A stretch of DNA of 64,000 bases from Codonopsis lanceolata (taxonomy: Eukaryota; Streptophyta; Magnoliopsida; Asterales; Campanulaceae), in assembly GCA_013146195.2 (NCBI GenBank), contig CM028382.1, forward strand, positions 62,661,596 to 62,725,595, given 5' to 3'. Position 1 is the stretch's first letter; each line of letters opens with the position of its first letter. Position numbers and translations under genes: made by a program. Shown here piece by piece: positions 33,447 to 44,513 of this stretch. The notes below the pieces were generated by a model. The model had not been told where the DNA came from. It saw only the letters and a program-made list of their open reading frames with translations, and ran no database searches.

Positions 33447-35674
33447 GAGGGAGGCAATAGAAATAACCCGATCAGGAGGGAGCTTGGAAGAGACAAGAAA
33501 CGCATTACCTTGGAATTAAGCGACCGCTTTGAAAATTGCTCATAATTGGAGATAAGTTGTTGATGCCTTAAGAGAGATTGAGTATTGCCATTACAAAAAA
33601 TAATGATATCGTCCGCAAACGCCAAGTGAGAAATGACAGGGCATCCACTAGCCGAAGAGTAAGCAAGATGAGGATGAGAAGAGTGCAAATCATTTAAACT
33701 ACGACTAAGAACCTCGGCCGCAATGATGAAAAGAGCAGGGGACATAGGATCACCTTGGCGAAGCCCTCTAGAAGAAGAGAAGAAACCAGAAGGGGAGCCA
33801 TTGACCAAGACCGAAAACCAATTATTGGAGATGAGCCGCCAAACCATATCAATAAAAGTCTTGCAGAAACCAAAACGTCGGAGCACTTTAATGAGAAAAA
33901 ACCAGTCAACTCTATCAAAGGCTTTTGACATATCCAGCTTCAAAATAATGTTGGAACCAGAAATCTTCTTATTGAGGGAAGTCATTAATTCTTGCGCAAG
34001 AAGGATGTTGTCTTGAATAATACGCCCTTTAACAAAACCACTTTGATTCAGAGAAATAATATCTGGAAGAATACCAGCAAGGCGAGAAGCAAGGATCTTC
34101 GAGATGACTTTGTTACTGAAGTTGCAAAGACTAATGGGTCTGAAATCGGAAAATGAAGAAGGATTGTCAATTTTAGGAATAGTGACAATAAGAGTGCTAG
34201 TCCAACTATGCAGCAGGGAAAACCCAGAAAAGAACTCCAAAATAGCAGCATGAAGGTCTGGACCAATAATATCCCAACAATGGGAAAAAAATAAACCAGA
34301 GAAACCATCCGGGTCAGCAGCACGATCACCATTCATAGAAAATACTGCAGTCCTAACCTCATCCAAGGAGGGGTAGGCAGCAAGAGAAGAGTTCATATCA
34401 CTGGTGATAAGAGAGGGAATAGAGGAAATAATCTCATTATCAAATGTGGGAGTGGCCTGAAGTTGGGACTGAAAATGATGAATAGCCTGATCCCTAATGC
34501 CCGAATCAGAAGAAGTCACCTGGCCATCATAACCAACTATGGAGTGAATATGTAATTTGCGACGAGCCTGCTTAACAGAAGCATGAAATAATTTGGTGTT
34601 GCCGTCACCATCTTTAAGCCACGTAATTCTAGATTTTTGGTGCCAGTAATTCTCTTCAATTTTGAGAGCTCGCTTAAGATTAGCATGAGCCTGGTTCATA
34701 GAAGCTCTATTCTCAGGAGTTCTGGATGCCTCAAAAAGAAATTCCAATCGCTGAACCTCATATTCGGCGTGTTGGATATTGGTGAAAATGTTACCAAAGA
34801 CATCTCTATTCCATAATTTTAATGCTTGCCTGGAAAGTGCAAGCTTTTTGGCAAAAACAAACAAAGGCTTACCCTCAATAGGCTGCTGCCAAGTAGACTG
34901 ATTAAGAGGGAGAAAGGCATGATGAGATGTCCAGACATTAAGAAAACAGAAAGAAGAAGGATGCTTGGTACTGGCCAGAGTAATACTAGTAAGGAGAGGA
35001 GCATGGTCTGAGCAGGCACATCCCAGATGACGAACAGAAGAAGCATGAAAAAAATGCTGCCAAGAAAGATTACAAAGCATACGATCAATGCGCTTAAAAA
35101 TAGATGCTTCACCATCTCTAGAGTTCCACCAAGTGAAGTTGCTGCCAGAAAATCCCAAATCAACAAGACCCGAAGCTGAAATACAGGAGTGAAAATCCAA
35201 AGCACCAGCACGATCCCAACCATTACCACCTGAATTTTCCTTAGGAGAAAGAATAATATTAAAATCACCACCAACTAGCCAAGGAGTGGTTCCAAAAGAA
35301 GCACCCATGTCCACAATATCAGTCCATAAATCCCTTCGAATAATTTCATCACAACTTGCATAGATGCATGAAATGTTTACAGGATTTGACCATTGAAAAT
35401 GCTTAACTTGCATTGTAAGATGTTGGTCCGCATCATGAAAAATAGAGCAAGTAAAAGAGGATTTAATGAAGAGCCAAATGCAGCCACGTGAATTGGAAAT
35501 ACAATGCTTAAACTTTAACCGTTTAGCAATACGATGAATCTGAGAAGCATTTATTTTTGGTTCGAAGATGGCGAGAAAAGAAACTTTGTGCAGTTTAATA
35601 ATCCGTTTGAGACGGCCAATAGATGGGTCATTACCAATACCCCGGATGTTCCAGAAAATAAGGTTAACAACCAT
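33377..35674 (-). CDS. LINE 2 ORF2 N-terminal part: endonuclease and reverse transcriptase, 765 codons open
   Basis: It starts MVVNLIFWNIRGIG. Endonuclease motifs are present: FWNIRGIG, AIFEPKI (Glu), WLVGGDFNIIL, FTWWNS, RIDRMLCN and CSDHAPLL, covering about residues 1-225. RT motifs run from about residue 440: ADPDGFSGLFF, DFRPISLCNF, QSGFVKGRII, LKLDMSKAFDRVDW, SSSRGLRQGDPMSP and HLAFADDIIIF. Enzyme function would be target nicking and cDNA synthesis. The frame is lost in the thumb at about 33470, so activity is unlikely, although both catalytic domains are open. A possible mutation is ADPDG where APGPDG is usual. Confidence 0.88.
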   Translation of the reverse strand: MVVNLIFWNIRGIGNDPSIGRLKRIIKLHKVSFLAIFEPKINASQIHRIAKRLKFKHCISNSRGCIWLFIKSSFTCSIFHDADQHLTMQVKHFQWSNPVNISCIYASCDEIIRRDLWTDIVDMGASFGTTPWLVGGDFNIILSPKENSGGNGWDRAGALDFHSCISASGLVDLGFSGSNFTWWNSRDGEASIFKRIDRMLCNLSWQHFFHASSVRHLGCACSDHAPLLTSITLASTKHPSSFCFLNVWTSHHAFLPLNQSTWQQPIEGKPLFVFAKKLALSRQALKLWNRDVFGNIFTNIQHAEYEVQRLEFLFEASRTPENRASMNQAHANLKRALKIEENYWHQKSRITWLKDGDGNTKLFHASVKQARRKLHIHSIVGYDGQVTSSDSGIRDQAIHHFQSQLQATPTFDNEIISSIPSLITSDMNSSLAAYPSLDEVRTAVFSMNGDRAADPDGFSGLFFSHCWDIIGPDLHAAILEFFSGFSLLHSWTSTLIVTIPKIDNPSSFSDFRPISLCNFSNKVISKILASRLAGILPDIISLNQSGFVKGRIIQDNILLAQELMTSLNKKISGSNIILKLDMSKAFDRVDWFFLIKVLRRFGFCKTFIDMVWRLISNNWFSVLVNGSPSGFFSSSRGLRQGDPMSPALFIIAAEVLSRSLNDLHSSHPHLAYSSASGCPVISHLAFADDIIIFCNGNTQSLLRHQQLISNYEQFSKRSLNSKVMRFLSLPSSLLIGLFLLPPSWAIFARNSLLFIWDAPYFVGEN

Positions 35675-36930
35675 TGGAAGTGGTGGAGGAGGACTGGACT
35701 TTAGACCTTGTTTGCATTGCTGGAACCGTGGCTTTTACTTTATTCTTCTTGCTACGTTTCGGAAGTGGGAGAGAAGAGTCCAGATTAAGTTTTTCCATAA
35801 TGGGGTTGCCAACATCCGGTAAAGGACCCATAGCATGTTCAGGATCACTATCATCAGGATCAGCTTCCAGCTCATGTTCATCTTCATCAATCAAATCTTC
35901 ACCGGCTGAATCATTATTGTCACTTAGAGCTGCAAATCGGTTGGGAGAAATAATGGTGTCTGTAGCGTCTTCCGTAGGTAAATGAGCCTCCAACACAAGA
36001 GAATTTCCGTCATGATCCTCCACATCAACATGAGGGAGGTTAGTTGGGCAATGATTAAAATTATCACTAGGAATAGCATTATCCTTTACTGGAAGAGAAG
36101 TATTCGAATTAGGAGGAATAATATTACCGTGAGTGGTTTTATTAGGAAGAACTGAAGTCGTGGGATTTAATGCTGGTTCCTTATGAGTGACATCCTGCCC
36201 CCAAGCCGCAGGAGGGGGATTAGAGGTCTGATTAGTGGCCTTCTTAGTCGGCTTTTTCGGAGTCCATCGACCAGTCAGGGGAGGAATAAAGGAAGCTGGA
36301 TCACTCGAAGAAGCAGAAGGGTTTTTAGTTTTACATTGAAGCTCGAGTGGCCTTATCGAAGGCATTGCGAATAATAAAGAGGAGGATTTTCTGCTTCAAT
36401 GGATTGCCAAAAACTTGGGTAGAGTGTTCCACAATCTATCCAGATCCTGTTAGGAATTGGCTTGGATAAGTCAATCTCCACGCAGACACATGCTACACTA
36501 GGGCGAGTGAGATTTGTAGTTGGCTGATCAATCATTAGGGGTCGGCCAAATAGAGAAGCAATAGAGAAGAGGGCAGATTTATTAAATAGATGAATGGGCA
36601 GGCCATGTAATGAGAACCATACTGGGGCAATGGGGCTCTCCACGTCTGGTCGAAAGTCGGGAGACCATTTGAAGACCCTCATAAGGTATCGCCCAAGGTA
36701 CCATTGGTCCTTGATCCATAATCTTTGATAATCATCATCGTGGAACACTTGAATAAGAATGTGCTTTGCATCCAGATGCCCGACTATGAAGGCTGCCTTT
36801 AGGCCGAAAGTCTGAAAGAGTTTACGAATTGAATCTAGGGAAGGCCTGCCATGAGAAAACTTACCGATGAGAATGTGTTGAAAGGGTTTGGCAAGAGTTT
36901 CAATAATCTCAGCCGAGAGCTTGAGAGAAG
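35664..36930 (-). pseudogene. LINE 2 ORF1 (DUF4283), interrupted
   Basis: The N-terminal part appears in two frames (about 36930-36749, FQHILIGKFSHGRP-like, then 36748-36353). The DUF4283 signature is FKWSPDFRPDVESPIAPVWF, LHGLPIHLFNKSALFS and VEIDLSKPIPNRIWID. The knuckle is cut short at PPLYYSQC. The frame at 36365-35664 (233 codons) is an acidic, Pro/Ser-rich tail ending TSNGC and overlaps the ORF2 start by 11 bases. Two or more frame changes break the protein. Confidence 0.75.
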
Positions 36931-36992
36931 GTTCACCTTTGTAGGATGAGAAGGTTCACCTTTGTAGGATGAAGGTTCACCTTTGTAGGCGA
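36931..36992 (-). repeat. Three short direct repeats at the 5' edge of LINE 2
   Basis: AGGTTCACCTTTGTAGGATG occurs three times with 19-24 bp spacing, the last ending TAGGCGAAG. On the minus strand it encodes repeats of YKGEPS. Confidence 0.8.
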
Positions 36993-38453
36993 AGATCGTT
37001 GATAAACAATAGACTCTCCAATTTCGTTCAATTAAAATGGGAGAGAAATGCAACAGGTAACAGTTATAATGCACATTTTATCATGCTATCCAAACTCCAT
37101 AGCCTAGACATATTTAGTTGGTTATAACAGGTTATCGTAGTTTTTAAGCAGATATGAATTTGAAGTGCTCTGATGGTTGGACCTACTAGTGTAGGCTGCC
37201 TACGTATTCCTTATTAAAGGAAATCAGACCAAACGTAGTTTAGGCCAAAAACCTAAACTACAACCAAATGAGGATGTTATGTTCTTCGGGTGTCAAAACC
37301 CGATCAAGAACACAACAGGAAAAAGATTTTTTGTGTTTTTCGAAAAAGCCGTATTCAAACGATCGCGGACGGCCGCCAAATACGGTATGAAGATTTGAAT
37401 GTTTTTCGGGAACCACATTCCAACTGGTCAATCCCTGTCATCGAAATATGTTAAGAAGAATTTTCAAAATTGTGTCTGGCTGGTCAATACCTTGTTTCCA
37501 AACATAATAAGAAAACTTTCAAATTTCCCGAAAACTGCACTCGACCGATCAAAATCCGTCGTCGAGCACGACAAAGAAAACTTTCTTCAAGTTTTTTCGA
37601 AAATTGTAAAAAGGATCATTCCTTTTCTTTTTCTTTCTTCTCACTCTCTCTGTTTTTTTTTGAAATATATATTCCTCTTTTTTTGTGTTTTTGAAATATT
37701 CCTCTTTTTGTGTTTTTTTGAAACAAAAACTCCTTTGAAAAGGGTTTTCTTTTTATTGAAAACAAAATTCCTTTTGAAAAAGACTTTTTCTTTATTTGAA
37801 AAACCAAAACTCCTTGTGAAAAAGAGTTTTCTTTTATTCTTGAAAAACAAAACAAAGTTTCTCTTTTTTTTTAGGGAAACTTTCCTTTTAAAAGGAAATT
37901 ATTCTAAGGTTAGGGTAAGAATACTATACCTTTCTTACCTTTTCCATGCCCGGGTGGCTGCCGCAGATTCGGCTGATTTTGGCATTTCTGCCACTCTCGC
38001 CTTTTTAGGCCGGGGACTTTGTTATTATTTTTCCCTTTTTCTTTTCTTTTTTCTTCTTTTTTTTTCTTTTGCCACTTGAATTTTTTTTTTGTGCTTACTT
38101 CGTGGCTGACCTGCTGGGGATATTTTTATTTTGTCCTCTGATGGATGGTTAACAAAATTAATTTCGTTAGCCCTTCGTTAAGCTCAGGGACCATTTTGGA
38201 AACTTTGGAACTTGGGGACTTAAGTGTCGCAGCTTCAAACTTCGGAGGGGGAAAGGAAAAATTCATTTCCCCCTCTTATAATGGACGGGAAGTGAAGGAA
38301 AGGGAGCTACTGCTCCTTCCTTCTTTCTCTCTTCTTTTCTCCTTCGTCTTCAGCCTCCGCCGTTGTTGCTGCTGTCTTTCTTTTCTTTTTATTTTCTCAA
38401 TTTTGCTCCTTTTCTCAATTTTCTTCCGCCAATTTCAGTGTTTTGTTTAGTAG
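36993..38453 (+). other. Gene-free stretch: gypsy-like remnant and pyrimidine-rich leader
   Basis: 37180-37310 (CTACTAGTGTAGGCTGCCTACGTATTCC and following) resembles internal noncoding DNA of plant gypsy elements. 37610-38090 alternates T-rich and GAAAA-rich runs with repeated TTTGAAA; its open frames are low complexity. 38280-38453 is CT-rich and looks like a 5' untranslated leader for the gene starting at 38454. No promoter element can be assigned with confidence. Confidence 0.45.
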
Positions 38454-41222
38454 ATGGCATCTTCTTCTCGATCCAGGAAGGGGAAAGCTCCTATGCACCC
38501 ACAATCTGACGAGAGGAGGAATGAGTTTCCTCCCTTGATTCGGAATAAGCTCAAATATCGGTACTCTACCGATGACTAGGGCAATATTCTCCGAGACCGG
38601 AATACTCACATGTCCAATCTTCCTCCCACCGCTGTAAGTTTCTTTCTTTTTCTAGATTTTCCTGGATATACTTCAGATCTGCTAAATTTCTGCACTGTTC
38701 GGAGCTTTTGGAGCATTTCTGGCTTTGTTAATGATGCATATGCATGTCCTATTTATGTCTAAATGATGTAATTAAGTAGTGATGCATGAAATTTATATGA
38801 TTTATTTTTGTGATGCATGATTGAACTAGTGGTCACTATTTGACCCTACTATGCATGATTTATATTATAAATGCAAATGAGGCTATATGATGCATGTTTT
38901 ACACTAAAACATATTTTTGCATGCAATATAATCACGAGACAGACTCTTTGGAATACAATTTAAATTTTCCAAAATGCATTTTTCGGGCATATTTCCGGAT
39001 AAAAATGGGACAAAACAGATATATTTTTATGCCCTTAAATTCATTTTTCATGCATGCTAATGCTGCAGGGACATAATAAATGCCATGAGAGTATTTATTT
39101 TCATGATTGACAGCATTTTATCTTCTTTTTAGTGTACCCCAGTGACAGCTTATTGGACAATGAAATGCACATGATGGATGCATGTACTACTTTATTTGAT
39201 GCAAATGTCATGCAGAAGAATTATGGGATGATTATTAACATGGTGCATGACTATTCCTACATTTTATTATGTACGTGGTAAATGCAGTCTAACATGCATT
39301 TCTATGATGCTTAGGATGTAAAAATGATTATTTGAATGTAAAATAATTTTATTCAACATACATACTTAAACGTATTTATTTATTGAATGAATGTAAAAGA
39401 ATATAACATATATCTTGAAATATACATATTTTCCTATCTTATATTTTATTAAAAGAAACTTAAAATGTTTATTGACATGTATATTTACGTGTGTGTATTT
39501 TTATTTTTATTTTTTGTTTTTGTTTTTGAAAGAATGGTAAGTGTTTTATTTTCATTAAATAATTTTTTTTATGAACAAAGTGTCTCTTATTTACTGAAAG
39601 AGTGTAAAAGAATATGATATATATATTTTCCAAAAAAATGCATACGTATTTTATTTTTCTTTCTTATTATTAAAGAAACTGAATGTTCACAAGTATTTAC
39701 TTCTGATCGTTTTTTTTTTAGCATGCTATAATTTTATAATTTATGAAGTACAACGCATGCAACATGTTTATTATCTATTCATACTTATTTATTAAGAGAC
39801 TGTACAAGGAAAAATAAGGATAGTGGACTTACCTTTTCCTTTCTTTTTTTTTCTTCAGATTCGCAGGGAATTCACGAGGGTGAGGGCTACATGTGCCAAT
39901 GTTACGGAAATATATGCTATGTTGCCCGAGGTAGCGCATCTTTTGGTGGAGGGCTCTGGTTTTAGTGTCTTCATGCATTCTTTCAGCCACTTCACCAGCT
40001 AAATATTTGTCTATCTTTGATGCGCTCAGGGACTTCTGGTGGGACACCACCCATACCTTCCATTTCAGTTGGGGGGAGGCGACCATGACCCCGTGTGACT
40101 TTGCCGCGATCACGGGCATTCCTACCAGCATCGGGGAGACCCTGGCTCCTGACTTTACTCTCCGTCGGCGTAGGGAGGAGGTAGTGGACCTCCTGGGCTT
40201 TGAGCCGAAATTCAAATCGACGGATGAGATTTTTATCGGCAGCGTACGGAGATGGCTTCTCAGTAATGCCGGGCGGGTGCCGGCCAATGATATAGCTGCC
40301 GTGACTCGAGTGGCTAGAGCGTTTTTATTTTTCTTTCTTGGCACATCGCTCTTTGCCAACTCCTCTACCACCCTGAGGGTTTCCGTCCTGACCTGTTTGG
40401 CAGATTTTGAGCGGATCCCTTCGTATGATTGGGGACAGGCGGGTTTGGCCGAATTGTATGCTTCCATGGATAGAGCCTGCCGGAATGATTCGCCGACTCT
40501 AAATGGATTTGCCCCGACGTGGGAGGTATATGCCCTTTCCTACTTTTGTTGCTTTTTTTATGCATACTTTTTTTTATTTATTATTATTATTTTTTTTTTC
40601 AACCCACACTTTCTTTTTTCTCTTTTTTTTTATTGATAGCCCGATCGGCTGCCAAACATGTATCAATACCTGGCGAAATACCTCATGCCAGCGACAAATT
40701 ATCCAATGATGGCGTATGAGGATTTCCTGAGATTAGTGCTGCATCCCCCTTTTCCTGCTCCTGTCGTGCCTAGGCGGCATTTTGATGCTTCTGCCAGGCC
40801 AGGGCCGTCTACTTCATCTCTCGACGAGAACCTGATGTTCACAGAGTCTAATGATATGTTCTCTACCTTTCAGTATCAGTGGGGTGGTAATACGGTAGAG
40901 CAGGTTCTTCCTGATGTCGAGATTCTCGAGGAGTGTCATGTCCCGAAGCAGGCTCGTTCGGTAGACACATTTACCTTTATTGTCTCTCTTTCTTCATCTC
41001 TTTTATTTTTCTTGTATCTATCTCTTTTTTTTAGTCATGCACTCATATATATTTTTTCCATCATGTTTTTTGGAGACTAATATATTCTCTCTTTTTTAGG
41101 TGAACGTGTCTACTTATAAGAAGCTGCTACGGGGCTTTTTCAGTATCAGCAAGCTCTATCAGAAACTTGCTGATGAGTTCTCTTGCGGGGAGCAAAGACG
41201 CGGCGCCTGCACGCCGAGGTGA
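38454..41222 (+). pseudogene. Plant-mobile-domain-type gene, four exons, with stop and frameshift
   Basis: Inferred exons: 38454-38633, 39859-40525, 40640-40960 and 41100-41222. All introns are GT-AG (GTAAGT, GTATAT and GTAGAC donors, each acceptor after a T-rich tract) and all junctions are phase 0. Exon 2 carries DALRDFWWDTTHTFHFSW, AITGIPTSIGETL, FLFFFLGTSLFAN and IPSYDWGQAGLAELY, the pattern of the plant mobile domain found in MAIL1-type proteins and in plant transposons. Exon 1 has an in-frame TAG (38577-38579), and exon 2 changes frame by one base near 40000. Past the exon 4 stop another frame encodes a run of Asp (GAT repeats, 41219-41250) and GSSRGRGRG. The decay and the setting favour a transposon-borne or retired gene. 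Its molecular role is unknown. Confidence 0.62.
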
Positions 41223-42062
41223 TGATGATGACGATGATGATGATGATGATGTCGGGTCGAGCCGCGGCCGGGGCAGAGGTTGAGGGTACATAGCTGGTGG
41301 CACAACGGGTCCCTGGGTCATGGGTGGTGGTGGCCTTAATAGGAGTCAGTCGTCCCGAGCACATTAGCTCTTGATTCCTGCACTTATTAGTTTCCCCTTT
41401 TTTTATATATATTTTTTTTCGTAAAAGAAACCTGTACAGACATTATGATATGATGCAATATAATGTAAATGATGCAATATATTAAACATGCAAAACTGAA
41501 CACACACAGAAAATAAAGCTATACCAGACATCTAAAGGGTAATGTCACGCTGTACTTTAAGAGAGGGAGTTTGTGAGAATACACCTTCGGATCGGAGTGG
41601 GCTTTTCTGGTGATACTAGAATAGAGAGATGGTCGCTTCCCTTATTTTTTTGGTGCCCTGTGGCTATTGAACCCGTGTTCATAGCCATCTTTCATAACCT
41701 TTCTTTCTTTCTCGCGATCAGCGATAGGAGCAGTGGGCTGTCGGACAATTAAACCAGGATACCAGGCAGAATTTTCAGCACAGTAGAAGGCACTTGGTGC
41801 GGCCATATAGAGGGCATGGCGCAGCGCCAAGGGAGGGTATTGGTGGCGCCATGGCTCTTTCTGTGCAGCCACTATTCATTTAATATTCACGCACTGTGCA
41901 CCGAACTGTCAGTTTCTTCAGTTTTTGGTATAAATTCAGGCGGAGACCGGCCTGCTTGCTTACCAATTCATTTCATCTCTTTCCTTTACAATTCACAGGC
42001 TCTTTTCTGTCTTGTCGTTGCTCTCTTTAGCCGTATAAAATCACTTGCCTCTCCTTTTATAA
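41223..42062 (+). other. Intergenic stretch between the two domain genes
   Basis: It contains the tail of the Asp/GAT repeat, AT-rich DNA with repeated GATGCAATAT (41450-41480), and from 41640 a more GC-balanced stretch that could be the upstream region of the next gene. The opposite-strand frames here are short and show no known domain. Confidence 0.4.
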
Positions 42063-43047
42063 ATGGCCGCACGTATTCCCACGGCTTTGGAAATTGAAGT
42101 TTACGAGAATGCCCTGGATTTTTGGATTCTCTCCCTGCGATCAGACGAGCGGGACTGGTTTGATCATCTTTTTGGGTTCAGATGCTTATTGTCCTGGCGG
42201 AATGTCATTATAAATAGGGACATGTTGAGGGGAGCCGCCAGGTTCTGGTCTCATTAGGATCATTTATTTAACTTCGGCATGAACGAGATGTGCCCCACTT
42301 TTGAAGAATTCTGTGCCATGCTGGGGGTGGCACCTTCTCGTCAAATCGTAGTGCCTGCCGTCAGAAGACATCCATATAAGGCTATCTGGGAGCTTTTTAA
42401 TTCTACCCGCAGTGCTACTCCAGGTTTCTTCAATGGGGAAACTTTTAATTTAATGGTCCTCCCTGGAGCCTTTACAGAATACAGGGAGGATGATGTAGAC
42501 TACTGCGGCGTAGGGTGACGGCGCCTCTTCTCGCTTGGTAGGGAGATACTTGGTGGTGGGTCTACCCGGATTTTTTCGATCTTGTGGTCGTTGACCTGGC
42601 ATTACAGGCTCGAGATCGCCGGTTGAATATTGTCCTGGTGATTTTGGCGGAGACCTTTGCGGGCCTGACTGCTTTTGCTACTGGTGATGAACTGTTCCCT
42701 ACCGGTAGCCCCATTCTGGTTCATATGTGGCTAGAAGAGCATTTCCTCTGGGTTCAAGCTCCCGTGACGCATGGAGCACCATATGACCCATCACTTTATG
42801 GCATGCGCGGACATTTTCTTCAGACCAATTATTCTGAAATTGATTGGGCTGATCACTTCTATCGCCGGGGCTTGATGGACATAATCTGGGTCATTTGCCA
42901 TTGGGAGATCCGACGTTTTCTTCGACATTCCGATGAATATAGCCAAGTAGTCATGTTGGGTATTCATCGGACCTCTTTTTATCAACCGGACCGGATCTTG
43001 CGGCAATTTGGGAGAGAGCAAGTGATCCCGGACACCACTTGTCCTAT
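42063..43047 (+). pseudogene. DUF7745-like plant transposon-associated gene, cut by a CACTA element
   Basis: It starts MAARIPTALEIEVYENAL. Diagnostic stretches are NRDMLRGAARFWSH, MCPTFEEFCAMLGVAP, ILAETFAGLTAFATGDEL and RQFGREQVIPDT. This order (fWd, PTxEEf, AETf, RQfGxxQxIP) matches the DUF7745 family abundant in plant transposons. A TAG at 42255-42257 and a TGA at 42516-42518 interrupt it, and the frame changes near 42545. The protein sequence then runs straight into the CACTA terminus at 43048 and the C-terminus is lost. It lies in the same orientation as the gene at 38454; whether they belong to one element is unknown. Confidence 0.6.
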
Positions 43048-43490
43048 CACTGCAACAAAAAAGGGCTTTTACAACGTTTTTAAAACGTTGTAAAAGACCT
43101 TTTACAACGTTTTCAAAACGTTGTCACAACCAACGTTGTAATAGCTCGCTTTATTTCACAACGTTTTTAGAAACGTTGCAAAAAACGTTGTTGTTTTCCA
43201 CCCGTAATTCATTTTTAAAACTTTGTAAAATTTGATACTACAACGTTTTAAAAAAAAACGTTGTAAATGTGATTTCACAACCTTTTTTAAAAAAACGTTG
43301 TAAAATCATTTTTACAACGTTTTTGTAAAAACGTTGTAGTATCAATTTCACAACATTTTTTTAAAAAAACGTTGTAGTATCAATTTCACAACATTCTTAA
43401 AAAAAACGTTGTAAATGGTCTATTGCAATATTTTTAAAAACGTTGTAAATGATGTATTACAACGTTTTTGGAAAAAACGTTGTGCTTATT
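43048..43490. repeat. Subterminal AACGTT repeat array of the CACTA element
   Basis: The palindromic hexamer AACGTT occurs 18 times in about 440 bp, mostly as ACAACGTTTT facing AAAACGTTGT with a few bases between. The pairs can form short hairpins. In CACTA elements such subterminal motifs bind the transposase. Confidence 0.85.
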
Positions 43491-43910
43491 ATTTATTTTT
43501 TAAAAAATAAAATACTGGTTCGATACATCCGGTTCCGCACCCACACCTACACTAGCCAATCACATTTCAGCACATTGATTTCTACTAGCTGCAAGTTGTA
43601 AATCTCAAACATAATAGGTATACAAACCAAATCCAAACTATGAAGGTGTTCTATCCCATCTTCTTCAACTCATGGCTATAGGAAACCCCACTTTACACTT
43701 CCAATCCATAAGCCATTCAAGATTGTGGTAGTAAAAAGAGGGATGCTCGACAGGAGCGATTTAAAGTAATCACCCTAGTAAAGTATAAAAGACTCACTTA
43801 GAGACCATCTAATGATATGTTATGTTACCCATTACACAAATCTAAAAGGGTAACAGATCCATATATAAGTACCCCGAAATCAATCATGCAATTAATAAAG
43901 GATGCATGAC

Positions 43911-43939
43911 ATTATTATTATTATTATTATTATTATTAA
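43911..43939. repeat. ATT trinucleotide microsatellite
   Basis: About nine ATT units followed by a run of T. The sequence GATGCATGACATTA flanks it on both sides, so the microsatellite may have been inserted or expanded between a short direct repeat. Confidence 0.85.
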
Positions 43940-44401
43940 TTTTTTTTTTAGGGATGCATGACATTAATCAGAAGGGTTCTTTATATGAAAGACAACAATG
44001 CTCAAACCTGAGATGTCCCCAAGAAACTATTATATGGTGCAGGCACCTGATCTACTTTACTTTTCTTGTTTATTGTCGGAATCTTGAAATACAATCACTT
44101 TAGAAATTCAAATAAAAGCATAAAAAAGAATGACTCGGCAATGAGCTTGCCAATCATAGAAAAGACAAAACCTCGCCATAGTAGTTTGCACCTTACAATC
44201 ATGAATTCTAGATAACGAATAAAGCACAAGAATAACTCGAACCGATCATTCATCAACGAGACTTAATGGTTCTACCAAGAATTATAAATACCTCCCAAGT
44301 TCCTTGAAGGACCGGACAAGCACCATACCCCCGATTATAATAACCCGGGTTCAAAATGTTCTTATTGCAATTTATAGATGAACTCAAAGAGTGAACATCA
44401 T

Positions 44402-44513
44402 CAAAGTAATCGAAGTATCCAACTCAATGAGAATGTCGGGACCACAAACAAGACAGTCTTTGTCCCTTACAAACTCTGTGACCTTAGTATGAAGCCCTTC
44501 AACACCATTAAAC
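44402..44513 (-). pseudogene. Captured exon of a NEDD8-activating enzyme catalytic subunit gene (UBA3/ECR1-like)
   Basis: On the minus strand an acceptor-like TTGTAG precedes a frame reading FNGVEGLHTKVTEFVRDK and then DCLVCGPDILIELDTSITL. This is the stretch in plant ECR1/UBA3 proteins that joins the adenylation core to the C-terminal ubiquitin-fold region; the family activates the ubiquitin-like protein NEDD8/RUB. Only about 37 codons remain, and the frame runs into a TGA at about 44395. The match comes from recalled family sequence and is specific. No other exons were found nearby, so this is a captured fragment, not a gene. Confidence 0.7.

Larger units (their letters stand above)
31452..36995 (-). 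mobile_element. L1-type LINE 2, minus strand
   Basis: A run of 14 T at 31452-31465 is the complement of the A-tail. The adjacent 3' end matches the LINE 1 3' end. Reading leftward on the minus strand from about 36930 are ORF1 (DUF4283), a long endonuclease/RT frame, a zinc-binding region and RNase H. The 5' end is unclear: three short repeats lie at 36931-36992 and no target duplication of the sequence left of the T-run (CCAAGGCTTAC) was found to the right. It is better preserved than LINE 1. Confidence 0.88.

Noticed and set aside
37399..38079. 226-codon plus-strand frame rich in Phe, Leu and Lys
   Set aside because: It is a product of T-rich and GAAAA-rich runs with repeated TTTGAAA; the minus strand is equally open and no domain is recognisable.
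41127..41364. Minus-strand frames with runs of Ser or Ile
   Set aside because: They are translations of the GAT/ATC trinucleotide repeat opposite the mobile-domain gene.
43048..43490. CRISPR-like array
   Set aside because: The repeats are short palindromic hexamers with variable 5-30 bp spacing at a CACTA terminus in a plant genome, not direct repeats with unique spacers.
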